Part shown: piece after piece, positions 42,913 to 52,423 of the stretch
Position numbering within the stretch: position 1 is the stretch's first letter
Layout: each line of letters opens with the position of its first letter
Assembly: GCA_947488345.1 (NCBI GenBank)
Contig: CANKZQ010000001.1
Span: 124,001 to 188,000 of the forward strand
Direction of reading: 5' to 3'
Length of the DNA: 64,000 bases
Origin: an uncultured Flavobacteriaceae bacterium
GTDB taxonomy: Bacteria; Bacteroidota; Bacteroidia; Flavobacteriales; Flavobacteriaceae
The notes under the pieces: generated by a model
What the model saw: only the letters and a program-made list of their open reading frames with translations
Database searches by the model: none
What the model was told of the DNA's origin: nothing
Program-made: the position numbers and the translations under genes

Positions 42913-44667
42913 ATGGACAAACAAGCACTCGCCGAAAAACTCAAATATCATAGAAAAAACAACGGCTTTTCTCAAGAAGAATTGGCACATCAAACTAACG
43001 TCACGGTACGTACGATTCAACGTATCGAAAACGCTGAAGTGAGTCCGCACCTCAACACGGTCAAATTACTCGCGGTTGCCTTAGACATCGAGGTACAGGA
43101 ACTCTTACCTTTAGAAAATCCGAAAGAAGAAACCATTAAAAAGAAATGGTTACTCTTATTGCACGCCACCCCTCTACTAGGTATTTTTATTCCTTTAGGA
43201 AATGTGTTGATTCCTCTATTCATCTGGATTCATAAAAGAGAAGACAATCCCATTTATAATGAACATGGTATCAAGGTCATCAACTTTCAGATTACCACCT
43301 TTTTTATTGCAGTGCTGTCGTTTATAAGCTTGGTCACTATTGAAAAATGGGGTTTCTTTATTTTCATCTCTGCAGTTCCCATCTGTATTGCCATTATGTT
43401 GTTTAATATCGTTTATGTACTTCAAAAAGAAAAGAGCTATTACCCGCTCGCTATCCCCTTTTTAAAATTAAAATCGACGAGCGTCGTGAAGGGCGTTGTT
43501 ATCTTCTTGAGCGTATCTATTCTGGGTAGTTGTACCTTACAAGAAAACCAAAATATAGAACGTCTAGATGGAAGCACCATACATCAAGATTCTATCACCA
43601 AAAAAATTGAGCAGCTAACAAAGGATGCTAATGTTCAAGGTATGGCCATTGCAGTTTTTAATAAGAACCAGCCGGTCTATCAAAACATCAGTGGATATAA
43701 AGATTTTCCAAAAAAATTAATTTTAACAGACTCTACCAATATTTATGGTGCCTCGTTAAGCAAAGCGGTATTTAGCATCTTAGTCATGAAATTGGTTGAG
43801 GAAAAAGTAATTGATTTAGACACGCCTTTGGAATCCTATTTACCAAAGAAATTATATGAATATAAGCCCTTGACACGCTGGCATGATGATTTTTCTGATT
43901 TAAAAAATGACTCTCTCTACCATAAAATAACCGCGCGTATGTGTTTGGCCCATACCACAGGTTTTGCCAATTGGCGCTTTTATGAAACCGATAGAAAATT
44001 GAGAGTAAATTTCAATCCGGGTTCCCGTTATCATTACAGTGGTGAAGGCTTTGTATACTTACAAGTGATTTTAGAAAAGATAACAGGAAAAGGTCTGGAA
44101 GCCTTAGCACAAGAATACATTTTCGAGCCACTACAAATGAACAACTCTTCATATCGATGGCAAACCGATTTTGACTATGACTTTGCCTATGGGCATATGA
44201 AAGATGGGAAAACTTATGAGAAAGACACCGACAACGAACCAAGAGGTGGAAGCACCTTAGAAACGACAGCAAGTGATTATATCAAATTTCTCACAGCTGT
44301 CCTCGAGCAAGACCTATTGAGCAAGGCTTCATACGATGAGATTTTTAGTCCGCAAGTTCGCATCAAATCTCTTCGTCATTTTGGACCGCTATCGACCAAA
44401 ACAACAGACGCCTATAATGACATCAATTTGAGTTGTGGTTTGGGTTGGCTCTATCTCGAAACACCCTACGGGCATGGGGTATCGAAAGGTGGTCATGGTA
44501 ATGGGTTTCAACACTATTCAATACTATTTCCAGACAGCGGCAAAGGAATCTTGATTATGACCAATTCTGACAATAGTGAAGGTATCTATAAAGAGTTATT
44601 AGAATATATTCTCGCCGATACCTATACACCATGGGAATGGTCGAATTTTATTCCTTACGATCAATAA
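42913..44667 (+). CDS. XRE regulator-membrane-serine hydrolase fusion protein
   Basis: 584-residue protein with three parts. Residues about 1-65 are an XRE helix-turn-helix (FSQEELAHQTNVTVRTIQRIE). Residues about 75-185 are a DUF4870-like membrane domain with IPLGNVLIPLFIW and INFQ. A fifth helix ends in LGSC207, which looks like a lipobox. After it comes a beta-lactamase-family domain with the SxxK tetrad Ser281-Leu-Ser-Lys284, AHTTGFANW, a YSG variant of YxN, and GGHGNGF. Topology would put the DNA-binding part inside and the hydrolase outside. A short-chain analogue without the hydrolase lies at 55520 and 61590. Confidence 0.9.
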   Translation: MDKQALAEKLKYHRKNNGFSQEELAHQTNVTVRTIQRIENAEVSPHLNTVKLLAVALDIEVQELLPLENPKEETIKKKWLLLLHATPLLGIFIPLGNVLIPLFIWIHKREDNPIYNEHGIKVINFQITTFFIAVLSFISLVTIEKWGFFIFISAVPICIAIMLFNIVYVLQKEKSYYPLAIPFLKLKSTSVVKGVVIFLSVSILGSCTLQENQNIERLDGSTIHQDSITKKIEQLTKDANVQGMAIAVFNKNQPVYQNISGYKDFPKKLILTDSTNIYGASLSKAVFSILVMKLVEEKVIDLDTPLESYLPKKLYEYKPLTRWHDDFSDLKNDSLYHKITARMCLAHTTGFANWRFYETDRKLRVNFNPGSRYHYSGEGFVYLQVILEKITGKGLEALAQEYIFEPLQMNNSSYRWQTDFDYDFAYGHMKDGKTYEKDTDNEPRGGSTLETTASDYIKFLTAVLEQDLLSKASYDEIFSPQVRIKSLRHFGPLSTKTTDAYNDINLSCGLGWLYLETPYGHGVSKGGHGNGFQHYSILFPDSGKGILIMTNSDNSEGIYKELLEYILADTYTPWEWSNFIPYDQ

Positions 44668-44758
44668 ATTCGAAAAGTTAGATTGTATTTATTCTCGCAT
44701 GGTTTTTGTGATATCTTTTTAGCTAGCATTTTTTTTGCTGTCTTAAAATCATTCGTCT

Positions 44759-45337
44759 ATGAAAACAAAGAGAAGAACTACACCTAAAAACAGTCGTTAT
44801 ACATTGGCACTTCCAATAGTATCTATTATATGCATTGCCATCATGACTTCGATGTCTTCAGGATATCAAGAAAGCTGGACTTTTAATTGGAAGGGTATTC
44901 GCGGTCCCATTAAAGACTCTCTGAAAGTCGCTGAAGCATACGGTATCACAAGTGGTGTAGTTGGAATTACTGGAACCTCAACAATATATGAAGTTAATAA
45001 ACGCATCTGGATCATGAAAAACGCTACAGAAACCGAATTGTTACAATTAACAAGATATCCCGGAGGTACCATCAAAGCAATTGCCTATGAAGGACTCCTA
45101 CGCAAGAAAGACTATCCCAACAAAACAGCTTTAGTATTGCAAGCCTTACAAGACAACAAACATCTTGTTTTTTATCAATCGGGTTGTCTTGTCTGGGACT
45201 ATAAAATAGGCGAATATTTGGTCAAGCAAGTTCTAGAACTTGATGGACCATACAGCTCTCCTTCAAGAACCACAAAGCACTTTGGCATTTCGAAAACTGA
45301 ACAACAAAAAGTGCTCAGCGCATATAAACAATTATAG
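44759..45337 (+). CDS. Membrane-anchored HEAT-like protein of unknown function
   Basis: 192 residues with one N-terminal membrane helix (ALPIVSIICIAIMTSM) after a basic start. The rest is soluble and helical, with YPGGTIKAIAYEGLLRKKDY, a pattern of HEAT-like repeats in flavobacterial proteins. No named family. It is preceded by a long T-rich gap and followed by a separate gene. Confidence 0.7.
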   Translation: MKTKRRTTPKNSRYTLALPIVSIICIAIMTSMSSGYQESWTFNWKGIRGPIKDSLKVAEAYGITSGVVGITGTSTIYEVNKRIWIMKNATETELLQLTRYPGGTIKAIAYEGLLRKKDYPNKTALVLQALQDNKHLVFYQSGCLVWDYKIGEYLVKQVLELDGPYSSPSRTTKHFGISKTEQQKVLSAYKQL

Positions 45338-45462
45338 ATTTACGTGAGTTTTTAAACGCACAAGCACTTCAATATTTATGAAGAATCGCTTTAAATTCAC
45401 TACATTTAATCAGCCGAATGCGTCTTTGAATGAATAGAAAGGCACACTTAAAACGTCTTGAC

Positions 45463-45999
45463 ATGAAATTACATTGCTTCACATTATTCGTTAGTATCAC
45501 TTCTTTTTTTCTGATACATCCTACAGTAACTGCGCAAAATAAAGGGTTTAACATGTATGCGGTGAGCATCGGGCCAGGCATCGCCTCGTCTTCATCTGCA
45601 ACCGCCAAAACTGGCTCGAGTATGAACTTTGATATAGCTGCGAGTATTGATAAACATATTATTTCTTTCTATTTTAATGCAGGGCTCGATTTAAATAAGG
45701 GTGGTCCAGCCGAAACGTTCACTGAATTCAATCTTACCTATGGTAGAAAATGGTCTCTCGGACAAAAATTTGTACTTGAAGGACACACAGGCGTGGGCTA
45801 TTTCACCTATGATATCGATACGAATAATTTCTCCCTTTTTATTGATTCCCCGAAAGGCACCATTGGGTTTCCGATACGCGCCAAACTCCTCCTCTATCCT
45901 GTTGAGAAATTTGGTATTGGATTGAATCCGAATCTCAATCTCAATTCTTTAGAAACGGCCTATTCCTTGAATTTGATGTTGCAATATAATTTTGATTAA
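45463..45999 (+). CDS. Exported beta-barrel-like protein
   Basis: 178-residue exported protein. ATG 45463 is chosen because it begins the signal peptide (ending VTAQ); a longer in-frame ATG at 45430 adds basic residues ahead of it. The mature part has alternating hydrophobic strands (KHIISFYFNAGLDL, LEGHTGVGYFTYD) and no cysteine or catalytic motif, as in small outer-membrane barrels. Family unknown. Confidence 0.7.
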   Translation: MKLHCFTLFVSITSFFLIHPTVTAQNKGFNMYAVSIGPGIASSSSATAKTGSSMNFDIAASIDKHIISFYFNAGLDLNKGGPAETFTEFNLTYGRKWSLGQKFVLEGHTGVGYFTYDIDTNNFSLFIDSPKGTIGFPIRAKLLLYPVEKFGIGLNPNLNLNSLETAYSLNLMLQYNFD

Positions 46000-46043
46000 C
46001 TAACATGGAAACCTATAAAAGATAATTCATAGGGTTGATCTAT

Positions 46044-46745
46044 TTACCCTTTTAGTAAGGTCATTACATTTGACTTATAATTTTTTCCAATAGGTATTGT
46101 AGTATCTGCGATCAAGATTCTATTCCCTTCTACACTATTAATATAAGATATCGCTACCAAAAAGGATTTATGCACTTGCATAAAATCGTTCGATGAAAGC
46201 TCTGCCACCATCGTAGAAATTTTCTCTCTTATTAATAGTTGTCGGTCTTTGAGTACAACCTTCGTATAATTTCCGGCAGCTTCGATATATTGAATATCGG
46301 TAAGTTGCACCTGCACATGTTTTTTATCGCTGTACAAAAATATATGTCCCGACTTCGTAGTTGTTTGATCAGTTAGCTCCAAAGATTGGTCTTCATATAA
46401 TTGCATTACTTTATTCACCGATTTTAAAAACCGTTCAAAACTAAAGGGTTTTAAGAGGTAATCGACAATATCTAATTCATAGCCCTCCAATGCATGCTCT
46501 TTGTAGGCGGTAGTCACAATAACTTTCGGTGAACTTTGAAGTGTTTTTAAAAAATCAAAACCTTTTAGTTTTGGCATATTTAAGTCTAAAAACAACAAAT
46601 CCACCTTGTTTTCTCGCAAACACTCTAAAGCCTCAATAGCATCATAGCAATGCTTCACTAATTGCATATGCGGTAATAGATCACAATAGCCTTTAATAAT
46701 GTCATGAGCCATATGCTCATCGTCTATGATCAAATATTTTATCAT
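46044..46745 (-). CDS. LytTR-family response regulator
   Basis: 233-residue regulator. Receiver domain with LIIDDEHMAHD, phosphoacceptor in LLFLDLNMPKLKG, TTAYKEHALEG and YLLKPFSFERF. LytTR domain from about residue 130, with IQYIEAAGNYTKV and VHKSFLVAISYINSV. It overlaps its kinase gene by 4 bp (ATGA), and the pair forms a simple two-gene operon. Confidence 0.93.
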   Translation of the reverse strand: MIKYLIIDDEHMAHDIIKGYCDLLPHMQLVKHCYDAIEALECLRENKVDLLFLDLNMPKLKGFDFLKTLQSSPKVIVTTAYKEHALEGYELDIVDYLLKPFSFERFLKSVNKVMQLYEDQSLELTDQTTTKSGHIFLYSDKKHVQVQLTDIQYIEAAGNYTKVVLKDRQLLIREKISTMVAELSSNDFMQVHKSFLVAISYINSVEGNRILIADTTIPIGKNYKSNVMTLLKG

Positions 46746-47560
46746 TTGTGTAATTCTAAATGAGCCTTGTAAATCGATGTATCGTTCGTATATGTTAAAT
46801 GATACTTTTTGGGATACGCCAATGCCAGTCTTCGTTCTAAGTTTTTCAAACCGATACCGATTTCTTTCGGAAGTTCATCGGTATCATAATTATTTTCTAT
46901 TTCAAAGACAATACCCTTAGTATCACTTTGTAAATTCATATGCACAAACGCATCTTGTCGTAAATTTTCAACACCATGCTTAAATGCGTTCTCTACCAAA
47001 ATAATAAAAAGAAGCGGCATTACTTTCGTAGTATCATCTTCAATAGTATGGTTGAACTGAATATCTAACTTCTTATGATAACGCATTTCATGCAATTCAA
47101 TGTAATTTTTTAAATAGCTAACTTCTTCTTCGAGGGTAACCCACCTTTTCTCACCCTCATAAATACTATAACGCATTAGATCAGATAGCTTTAAAATGAG
47201 CGCTTTTGACTTTTCGGTATCCTTATCTACCATCCCGTATAAGTTATTGAGCATATTAAAAAAGAAATGTGGGTTCACTTGGCTTTGTAAGTGTAGGAGC
47301 TCGTTTTTCTTGTTTTCACTTTTTAATTTCAATAAAGATCGTAACTGAAGTACGACCCAAATAATTCCGACAAGGAGCAAAACAAGGTAGTAAATCACCA
47401 CTACCATTCCCACATCTGGATGAAAATCTCCGAGGAATACTACTGAATTCTTTCCAAGTATGACAGTCTCATAGAGTGTTATACCCAACGGAATCGCTAG
47501 GCTAGTAAAGATAATAACCTTAGTAAGAAACCAGTTGTTGCGTTTAAAAATTGAAATCAT
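46742..47560 (-). CDS. LytS-type sensor histidine kinase
   Basis: 272-residue kinase. ATG 47560 is preferred because it gives the family's typical short membrane sensor (two helices and a Gly-rich linker); an upstream reading of 37 more residues is possible but unlike the family. The H-box is SQVNPHFFFNML, the N-box IILVENAFKHGVENL, and the G-box GIGLKNLERR. Its partner is the response regulator encoded immediately downstream. Confidence 0.87.
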   Translation of the reverse strand: MISIFKRNNWFLTKVIIFTSLAIPLGITLYETVILGKNSVVFLGDFHPDVGMVVVIYYLVLLLVGIIWVVLQLRSLLKLKSENKKNELLHLQSQVNPHFFFNMLNNLYGMVDKDTEKSKALILKLSDLMRYSIYEGEKRWVTLEEEVSYLKNYIELHEMRYHKKLDIQFNHTIEDDTTKVMPLLFIILVENAFKHGVENLRQDAFVHMNLQSDTKGIVFEIENNYDTDELPKEIGIGLKNLERRLALAYPKKYHLTYTNDTSIYKAHLELHK

Positions 47561-47733
47561 GCTGCAAAGTAAAAAGATTCTACAAAATGGCTTATAAAAA
47601 GTGATGAATCGTTGGTATTGAGGGGCAAAAATTGAATATAGCATGATCATGTGCAGCAAAAGTGCTATCAAAGCTTACGTCACAATTGTACGATAGTTTA
47701 TCACAAAAATTTAGGCATTGCTTCTCTTGCATA

Positions 47734-47741
47734 TACATTTG
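47734..47741 (+). promoter_or_regulatory. Promoter -7 box of the metallophosphatase gene
   Basis: TACATTTG, an exact TANNTTTG match, 41 bp before the ATG at 47783. The only nearby TTG is 13 bp away, too close for a good -33. This 222-bp divergent gap holds no other structure I could support. Confidence 0.5.
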
Positions 47742-47782
47742 CTCTCAACAAAAAATTAACTATTCATTCTAAAACAAAAAAT

Positions 47783-48955
47783 ATGAAACGCAGAATTTTT
47801 CGCTACCTAAAGCATGTATTTAGCACCCTTTTGGTGCTAGCGCTAATCGCTATTTCTTTTGGACTCTATCATGGTGCAAGTGCTAGCTATGGTCATAATC
47901 CGAAACGACTCACTTTTCACAATGAAGGACCCTATGCCTTTTATAAAAATGATAGTATTCTCAGTGTCAATTACATAAAAGGGACCAAAGAAGAAGGGTT
48001 TTATCTCGATCAGAAAGAATATCCTATTGGAGCATCAATTTCAGCAAGTTGTGCCTTTCCGTTAGACTCCACACGTATTGATTTCAATCTAAAAACGAGC
48101 TTTACATCTCCACCAAGTTTGTATAACGATGGCAATAAAATTTTAGCCATTTCTGATATCGAAAGTGGTTATAAAACCTTTCGAGATTTTTTGATTAGGA
48201 GTCAGGTGATTGATCAACAATTAAACTGGACATTTGGCAAAGGACATTTGGTCTTAGTAGGTGATTTTATGGATAGAGGTTTCTCTACAACACAAGTATT
48301 GTGGTTCATATTTAAATTAGAACAAGAAGCGGCAAAAAAAGGAGGTCAAGTGCATTTTATTATTGGAAACCATGAATTAAAAAACATGTATGGCGACTAC
48401 CAAGCCGCATCACTTAAATATACATTTATCGCTTCAATTCTCGGGAAATCACAAGCTAATTTATATGATGAAAAGTCCGTTTTAGGGAGATGGTTAGCTA
48501 GTAAAAACGTGATCGAATCTATCAACGGAATTCTATTTGCACATGGTGGGCTCCATCCAGATATTGTCAACATAGATATGTCTTTAGACGAAATTAATGC
48601 CTTTGTTCGATCAACTTATTATACGGCTCCTTATCCGAAACCTACGAAGGAAGAGACCCAATTACTCGTATCATCAAAAAAAGGTATTTGTTGGTATCGA
48701 GGGTATTTTAAAGATGATTTAAGCCAAGAAGAAGTCGAACAACCATTGGCTAAATTTAATGCCAAAGCCATTGTTGTTGGTCATACGCTTCAGTCAAAAG
48801 TTAAAAGTCATTATAAAGGTAAAGTGATAGGTATCGATGTGATGCATCCGAAAGACTATCATAAAAATTGGCCGAACAAAACATCTGAAGGATTATTGAT
48901 TGATGGAAACACCTATTATAGGGTTTTCGATGATGGAGAAAAAAAAGCTTTGTGA
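47783..48955 (+). CDS. Membrane-anchored calcineurin-like metallophosphatase
   Basis: 390-residue phosphoesterase with an N-terminal membrane anchor (residues about 12-32). Metal-binding motifs: AISDIESGY, LVGDFMDRG, FIIGNHELKN, FAHGGLHPDI and VVGHTLQ. ATG 47783 is chosen; a longer in-frame start 44 codons upstream overlaps the kinase region and lacks a signal. It resembles Shewanella-like/PPP-type protein phosphatases, and the topology suggests the active site is outside the membrane. Substrate unknown. Confidence 0.9.
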   Translation: MKRRIFRYLKHVFSTLLVLALIAISFGLYHGASASYGHNPKRLTFHNEGPYAFYKNDSILSVNYIKGTKEEGFYLDQKEYPIGASISASCAFPLDSTRIDFNLKTSFTSPPSLYNDGNKILAISDIESGYKTFRDFLIRSQVIDQQLNWTFGKGHLVLVGDFMDRGFSTTQVLWFIFKLEQEAAKKGGQVHFIIGNHELKNMYGDYQAASLKYTFIASILGKSQANLYDEKSVLGRWLASKNVIESINGILFAHGGLHPDIVNIDMSLDEINAFVRSTYYTAPYPKPTKEETQLLVSSKKGICWYRGYFKDDLSQEEVEQPLAKFNAKAIVVGHTLQSKVKSHYKGKVIGIDVMHPKDYHKNWPNKTSEGLLIDGNTYYRVFDDGEKKAL

Positions 48956-49154
48956 GCGTCATAGAACAATTTTTATACATTTTACCATCTAAAAATTTAA
49001 AATCTTTGGCGTTATTTTGATGCTTGTCATGTCGCATACGTATTCTAGAGAACGCCATTGATTTTATGCTTTCCTTAAGATTTAATTATCGATACTTTAA
49101 CAACAGGTGACGTCAAATAGAGATAGTTTAGCGATCGTAACCTATTGTCTCTCT

Positions 49155-49862
49155 ATGAAGAAAACACTACTCTCTACATTTTTAATTACCCTTCTTTTTT
49201 ACACAACCGGATTTGCTCAAACAACTACTAATGATAATCTTGAATTTTCTACTGGTTACAACATCGGTGCACTTAAAAATTTAGAATTTGCGCCCGTATC
49301 GCGTTATGATTATCAAAGTTTACTGTACATGCTGAAATATGAGCGTTACACTAAAAATCAAAACCTTTTTGAGGTACAGTTAGATTATTTAAATACCGAA
49401 ATAGTGTCGGATGTAATTCCTGTTTTAAATTCGGCATACTCCAAAATAGGTCTACGTTTTTCGTACTTAAAAGAGGTGCTCGACCAAGATAAATTTTCGA
49501 TCTATGCAGGTTTACAAACAAAAAGTGCTATAGCGCTCTACGGCAACAATAATGTAGATATTATTGCGGATCAATCTGTTGGGTTGGGGAGTCAATTTTC
49601 TTACCAAATAAACAACAAGCAGGCTTTATTTTCGAAGCTTTCGGTTCCTGTAGTTTTATTTCGTGTGACAGATACTGACGCAGGGATCTATTCATTTAAT
49701 CGGTATCAAAGTATCTCATGGAACATCGGCTATAAACATGAACTATCGAATCGTCTAGACCTTACATTTAGGTATGATTTTAATTACGATAGATTACAAA
49801 TTCCCAGCGCCTTTCGAGAGATACAGTATCAATTCAATTTAGGTCTTAATTTTAAATTCTAA
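49155..49862 (+). CDS. Exported outer-membrane beta-barrel-like protein
   Basis: 235 residues from ATG 49155, with a signal peptide ending GFAQ. The remainder consists of alternating strands with aromatic girdles (YDYQSLLYMLKYERY, LDLTFRYDFNYD) and ends in Phe after NLGLNFKF, the usual C-terminal signature of outer-membrane barrels. Function unknown. The M23 peptidase gene follows 7 bp downstream, so the two may be co-transcribed. Confidence 0.78.
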   Translation: MKKTLLSTFLITLLFYTTGFAQTTTNDNLEFSTGYNIGALKNLEFAPVSRYDYQSLLYMLKYERYTKNQNLFEVQLDYLNTEIVSDVIPVLNSAYSKIGLRFSYLKEVLDQDKFSIYAGLQTKSAIALYGNNNVDIIADQSVGLGSQFSYQINNKQALFSKLSVPVVLFRVTDTDAGIYSFNRYQSISWNIGYKHELSNRLDLTFRYDFNYDRLQIPSAFREIQYQFNLGLNFKF

Positions 49863-49869
49863 GCGTATT

Positions 49870-50580
49870 ATGAAACATATAAAATTTATTTCGATCATTA
49901 CTATATACTTATTAAGTTCTTGTACTGATGCCCTATTGGGTGATAAAGGTGCCTTCGATGAAGAGCTCTATTTAAATTATGAAACAAAAACGGACTTAGA
50001 ATTGCCATTTGAGGAAACCTGGTATGTCGCGGTGGGCGGAAGAACACATGCACAAGGCGGTGGCCATTTTACCGCATACGGCAGCGGACAACGTTATGCC
50101 TATGATATGGGGATCGTTATCAATGGCAGGGATCATACCGGAGATCGCAGTAGAAACGAAGATACTTTTACTTTTGGAGCACGCGTAAATGCGCCTGCCG
50201 ACGGAAAAATAATAGCCTTAGAAAATACAATTGATGATAATAGTCGGCCTGGTGTTATTAATAACAATATAAATAATAGCAATCTTGCAGGTAATTATGT
50301 ACTCATAGATCACTTCAATGGCGAATATTCGATGTTAGCACATTTTAAAAAAGGCAGTATCATTGTAGCTGTTGGTGACATGGTTGTACAAGGGCAGGAA
50401 GTTGGAAAAGCGGGTAATAGCGGTAATTCTACAGGTCCACATTTACATTATCATTTGCAAAATACTCCCAATTATCTAGATGGAATTGGGTTACCTGCTC
50501 AATTCAAGAATTATTATGAAGATGATATATTTCAACACAGCGCAGAGCCTGTTCGAGGTCAATTTATCAGAAAAGAGTAG
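49870..50580 (+). CDS. M23-family peptidase lipoprotein
   Basis: 236 residues: signal with lipobox LLSSCTDALL, then a LytM/M23 fold. A metal-binding motif is visible in the final HLHYHL (HXH) within STGPHLHYHLQ. The first ligand set is less obvious: YAYDMG has Asp, with H-bearing GRDHTGD nearby. Peptidoglycan cleavage or non-enzymatic regulation is likely. The opening of the domain (NAPADGKIIALEN) fits M23. Confidence 0.88.
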   Translation: MKHIKFISIITIYLLSSCTDALLGDKGAFDEELYLNYETKTDLELPFEETWYVAVGGRTHAQGGGHFTAYGSGQRYAYDMGIVINGRDHTGDRSRNEDTFTFGARVNAPADGKIIALENTIDDNSRPGVINNNINNSNLAGNYVLIDHFNGEYSMLAHFKKGSIIVAVGDMVVQGQEVGKAGNSGNSTGPHLHYHLQNTPNYLDGIGLPAQFKNYYEDDIFQHSAEPVRGQFIRKE

Positions 50581-50631
50581 AAAAGTAACAATAGTTGTGT
50601 TAAGTCGTCGTGCTTTCAAACCATTGATCTC

Positions 50632-51288
50632 ATGACATTCAAGACATTACAAAAAATAGGAGGTTTATCAGCCATTTTTGAAGCACTCATTTATAGTACT
50701 GCTTTTGTTATGTACGGAGGGATACTCGTGTATCCAAATGAAAATGCTGGTGTCGTGGAAGAGTTACAATTTCTTTCAGACAATTATCTGACATTATCTA
50801 TACTCAATATTTTGAGCTTCGTACTCTTCGGAATTCTACTGGCTGTCTTAGTACTTTCAATTCATCAGCGACTTAAAAATCAAGCCGAAAACCTATCAAA
50901 ACTGGGGGCTATTTTTGGCATCATTTGGGTAGGCCTTGTTATTGCAAGTGGTATGATTGCCAATATTGGTTTGAATACCATAACAGAAATGGGGCTGAGC
51001 AATCCTGAACAAGCGATGACTATTTGGTCGAGTGTTGCTATCATTACCGAAGGACTTGGTGGAGGCAATGAAATTGTAGGAGGTATGTGGGTCTTATTTA
51101 TAAGTTTGGCGGCTCTTAAAGCACAAGATTTTCCAAAAGCACTTAACTATCTAGGACTACTAGTTGGTATGGCAGGAATTCTAACCATTTATCCTTTAGA
51201 TCTTTTCACCGAAATTTTTGGACTTAGTCAAATAGTATGGTTTCTATGGCTCGGGATTTTTATGATGCGTAAGACACCATCCATCTAG
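50632..51288 (+). CDS. DUF4386-like membrane protein
   Basis: 218-residue polytopic protein with about six transmembrane helices and little loop sequence, resembling the DUF4386 family (GGLSAIFEALIYSTAF at the start). It lacks recognised catalytic motifs. Lies 51 bp after the M23 gene and alone before the next gap. Confidence 0.75.
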   Translation: MTFKTLQKIGGLSAIFEALIYSTAFVMYGGILVYPNENAGVVEELQFLSDNYLTLSILNILSFVLFGILLAVLVLSIHQRLKNQAENLSKLGAIFGIIWVGLVIASGMIANIGLNTITEMGLSNPEQAMTIWSSVAIITEGLGGGNEIVGGMWVLFISLAALKAQDFPKALNYLGLLVGMAGILTIYPLDLFTEIFGLSQIVWFLWLGIFMMRKTPSI

Positions 51289-51413
51289 AATATTTAATAA
51301 TTAGTTCTTACCTGGGATTTTTGAAGCCTGTTTCAATGAAAAAATTAGTGCATAAAATCGTTACAAAAATTGAATGCTAACGTCCTATAGCATATAATCT
51401 AAAATAAACCCCA

Positions 51414-52406
51414 TTGATACTTGCTCAACAGACACACCAAAACAAACGACTGACTGCCATCATTTTAGCTTTGTTATTATTTTTCATAACCATAGGTTGT
51501 GACAAAACCAAAGGTGATTTACAACTGATTCCTGCAGCACCAGAAAAGGGATTTAATTTTCCGTATTATCTTTTCTTGCCAAAAGAAGGTTTACAAAATG
51601 ATCGAGTCACTTTTATTATAGAACCTAATAATACTGGTACTCCGAGCGACAATTTCGATACACACATTGATGCGGCAAAACAACAAGCACGGAGTAGTCA
51701 AATAGGCAATTTTTTATCGCACAAATTAAAATATCCACTGTTGGTTCCAGTTTTTACACGTTCTAGTGAGCACTGGAAAATTTATACACATGCATTAGAT
51801 CGTGATGCATTAGAACAAAAGGGTAACGATATCGAGCGTCTAGATCTCCAGCTCGTGGCCATGTTCGAAGATGCAAAAGTAAAATTAAATCAAATGGGAC
51901 ATACTTTAGACGATACCTTTATCATGACAGGGTTTTCTGCTTGCGCATCATTTACAAATAGATTCACAGCATTGCATCCGCAAAGGGTAAAAGCATCTAT
52001 TGCAGGAGGGTTGAATGGCATGCTCATTTTGCCAACAAGCAAAGTGAAGGAACAGCTACTTCCCTATCCAATCGGAATTCAAGACGTACAAGACTTAGTG
52101 GGGCATTCATTTGATACAACATCTTTTGTCAAAACACCACAATTCCTTTTTATGGGAGCTGATGACGATAATGATGCCGCGTTATATGATGATGCATACA
52201 CTGATACTGAAAGAGATCTCATTTATGCTGTTTTAGGTAAGACCATGCTCCCTGATAGATGGAAGTTTTGTACTGACAAATACAAAAAGCTAAACGTACA
52301 AGCTACTATGCGTTTATATGAAAATACTGGGCATGAAATTACCAAGGAAATTCAAGAGGATATCATGTCATTTATAACAAAAGTAACTACTAATAAAGTG
52401 AATTAA
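51414..52406 (+). CDS. Alpha/beta hydrolase lipoprotein
   Basis: 330-residue exported protein with a TTG start and a lipobox FITIGCDKTK. It has an alpha/beta-hydrolase fold with the nucleophile elbow GFSAC (catalytic Ser), an acid region MGADDDNDAAL, and the His in TGHEITKE. It resembles secreted esterase-like proteins of Bacteroidota. It is followed by an MDR dehydrogenase gene 17 bp later, possibly co-transcribed. Confidence 0.82.
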   Translation: MILAQQTHQNKRLTAIILALLLFFITIGCDKTKGDLQLIPAAPEKGFNFPYYLFLPKEGLQNDRVTFIIEPNNTGTPSDNFDTHIDAAKQQARSSQIGNFLSHKLKYPLLVPVFTRSSEHWKIYTHALDRDALEQKGNDIERLDLQLVAMFEDAKVKLNQMGHTLDDTFIMTGFSACASFTNRFTALHPQRVKASIAGGLNGMLILPTSKVKEQLLPYPIGIQDVQDLVGHSFDTTSFVKTPQFLFMGADDDNDAALYDDAYTDTERDLIYAVLGKTMLPDRWKFCTDKYKKLNVQATMRLYENTGHEITKEIQEDIMSFITKVTTNKVN

Positions 52407-52423
52407 TTTCAGCGAAAAGGAAT

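Noticed and set aside
42886-42913. TTG start at 42886 for the fusion protein
   Set aside because: The -7 box covers 42881-42888, so this codon would lie upstream of the transcription start.
47561-47671. Extended start of the LytS kinase, adding 37 residues
   Set aside because: The added segment precedes an otherwise normal family start at 47560 and has no counterpart in typical members; still not excluded.
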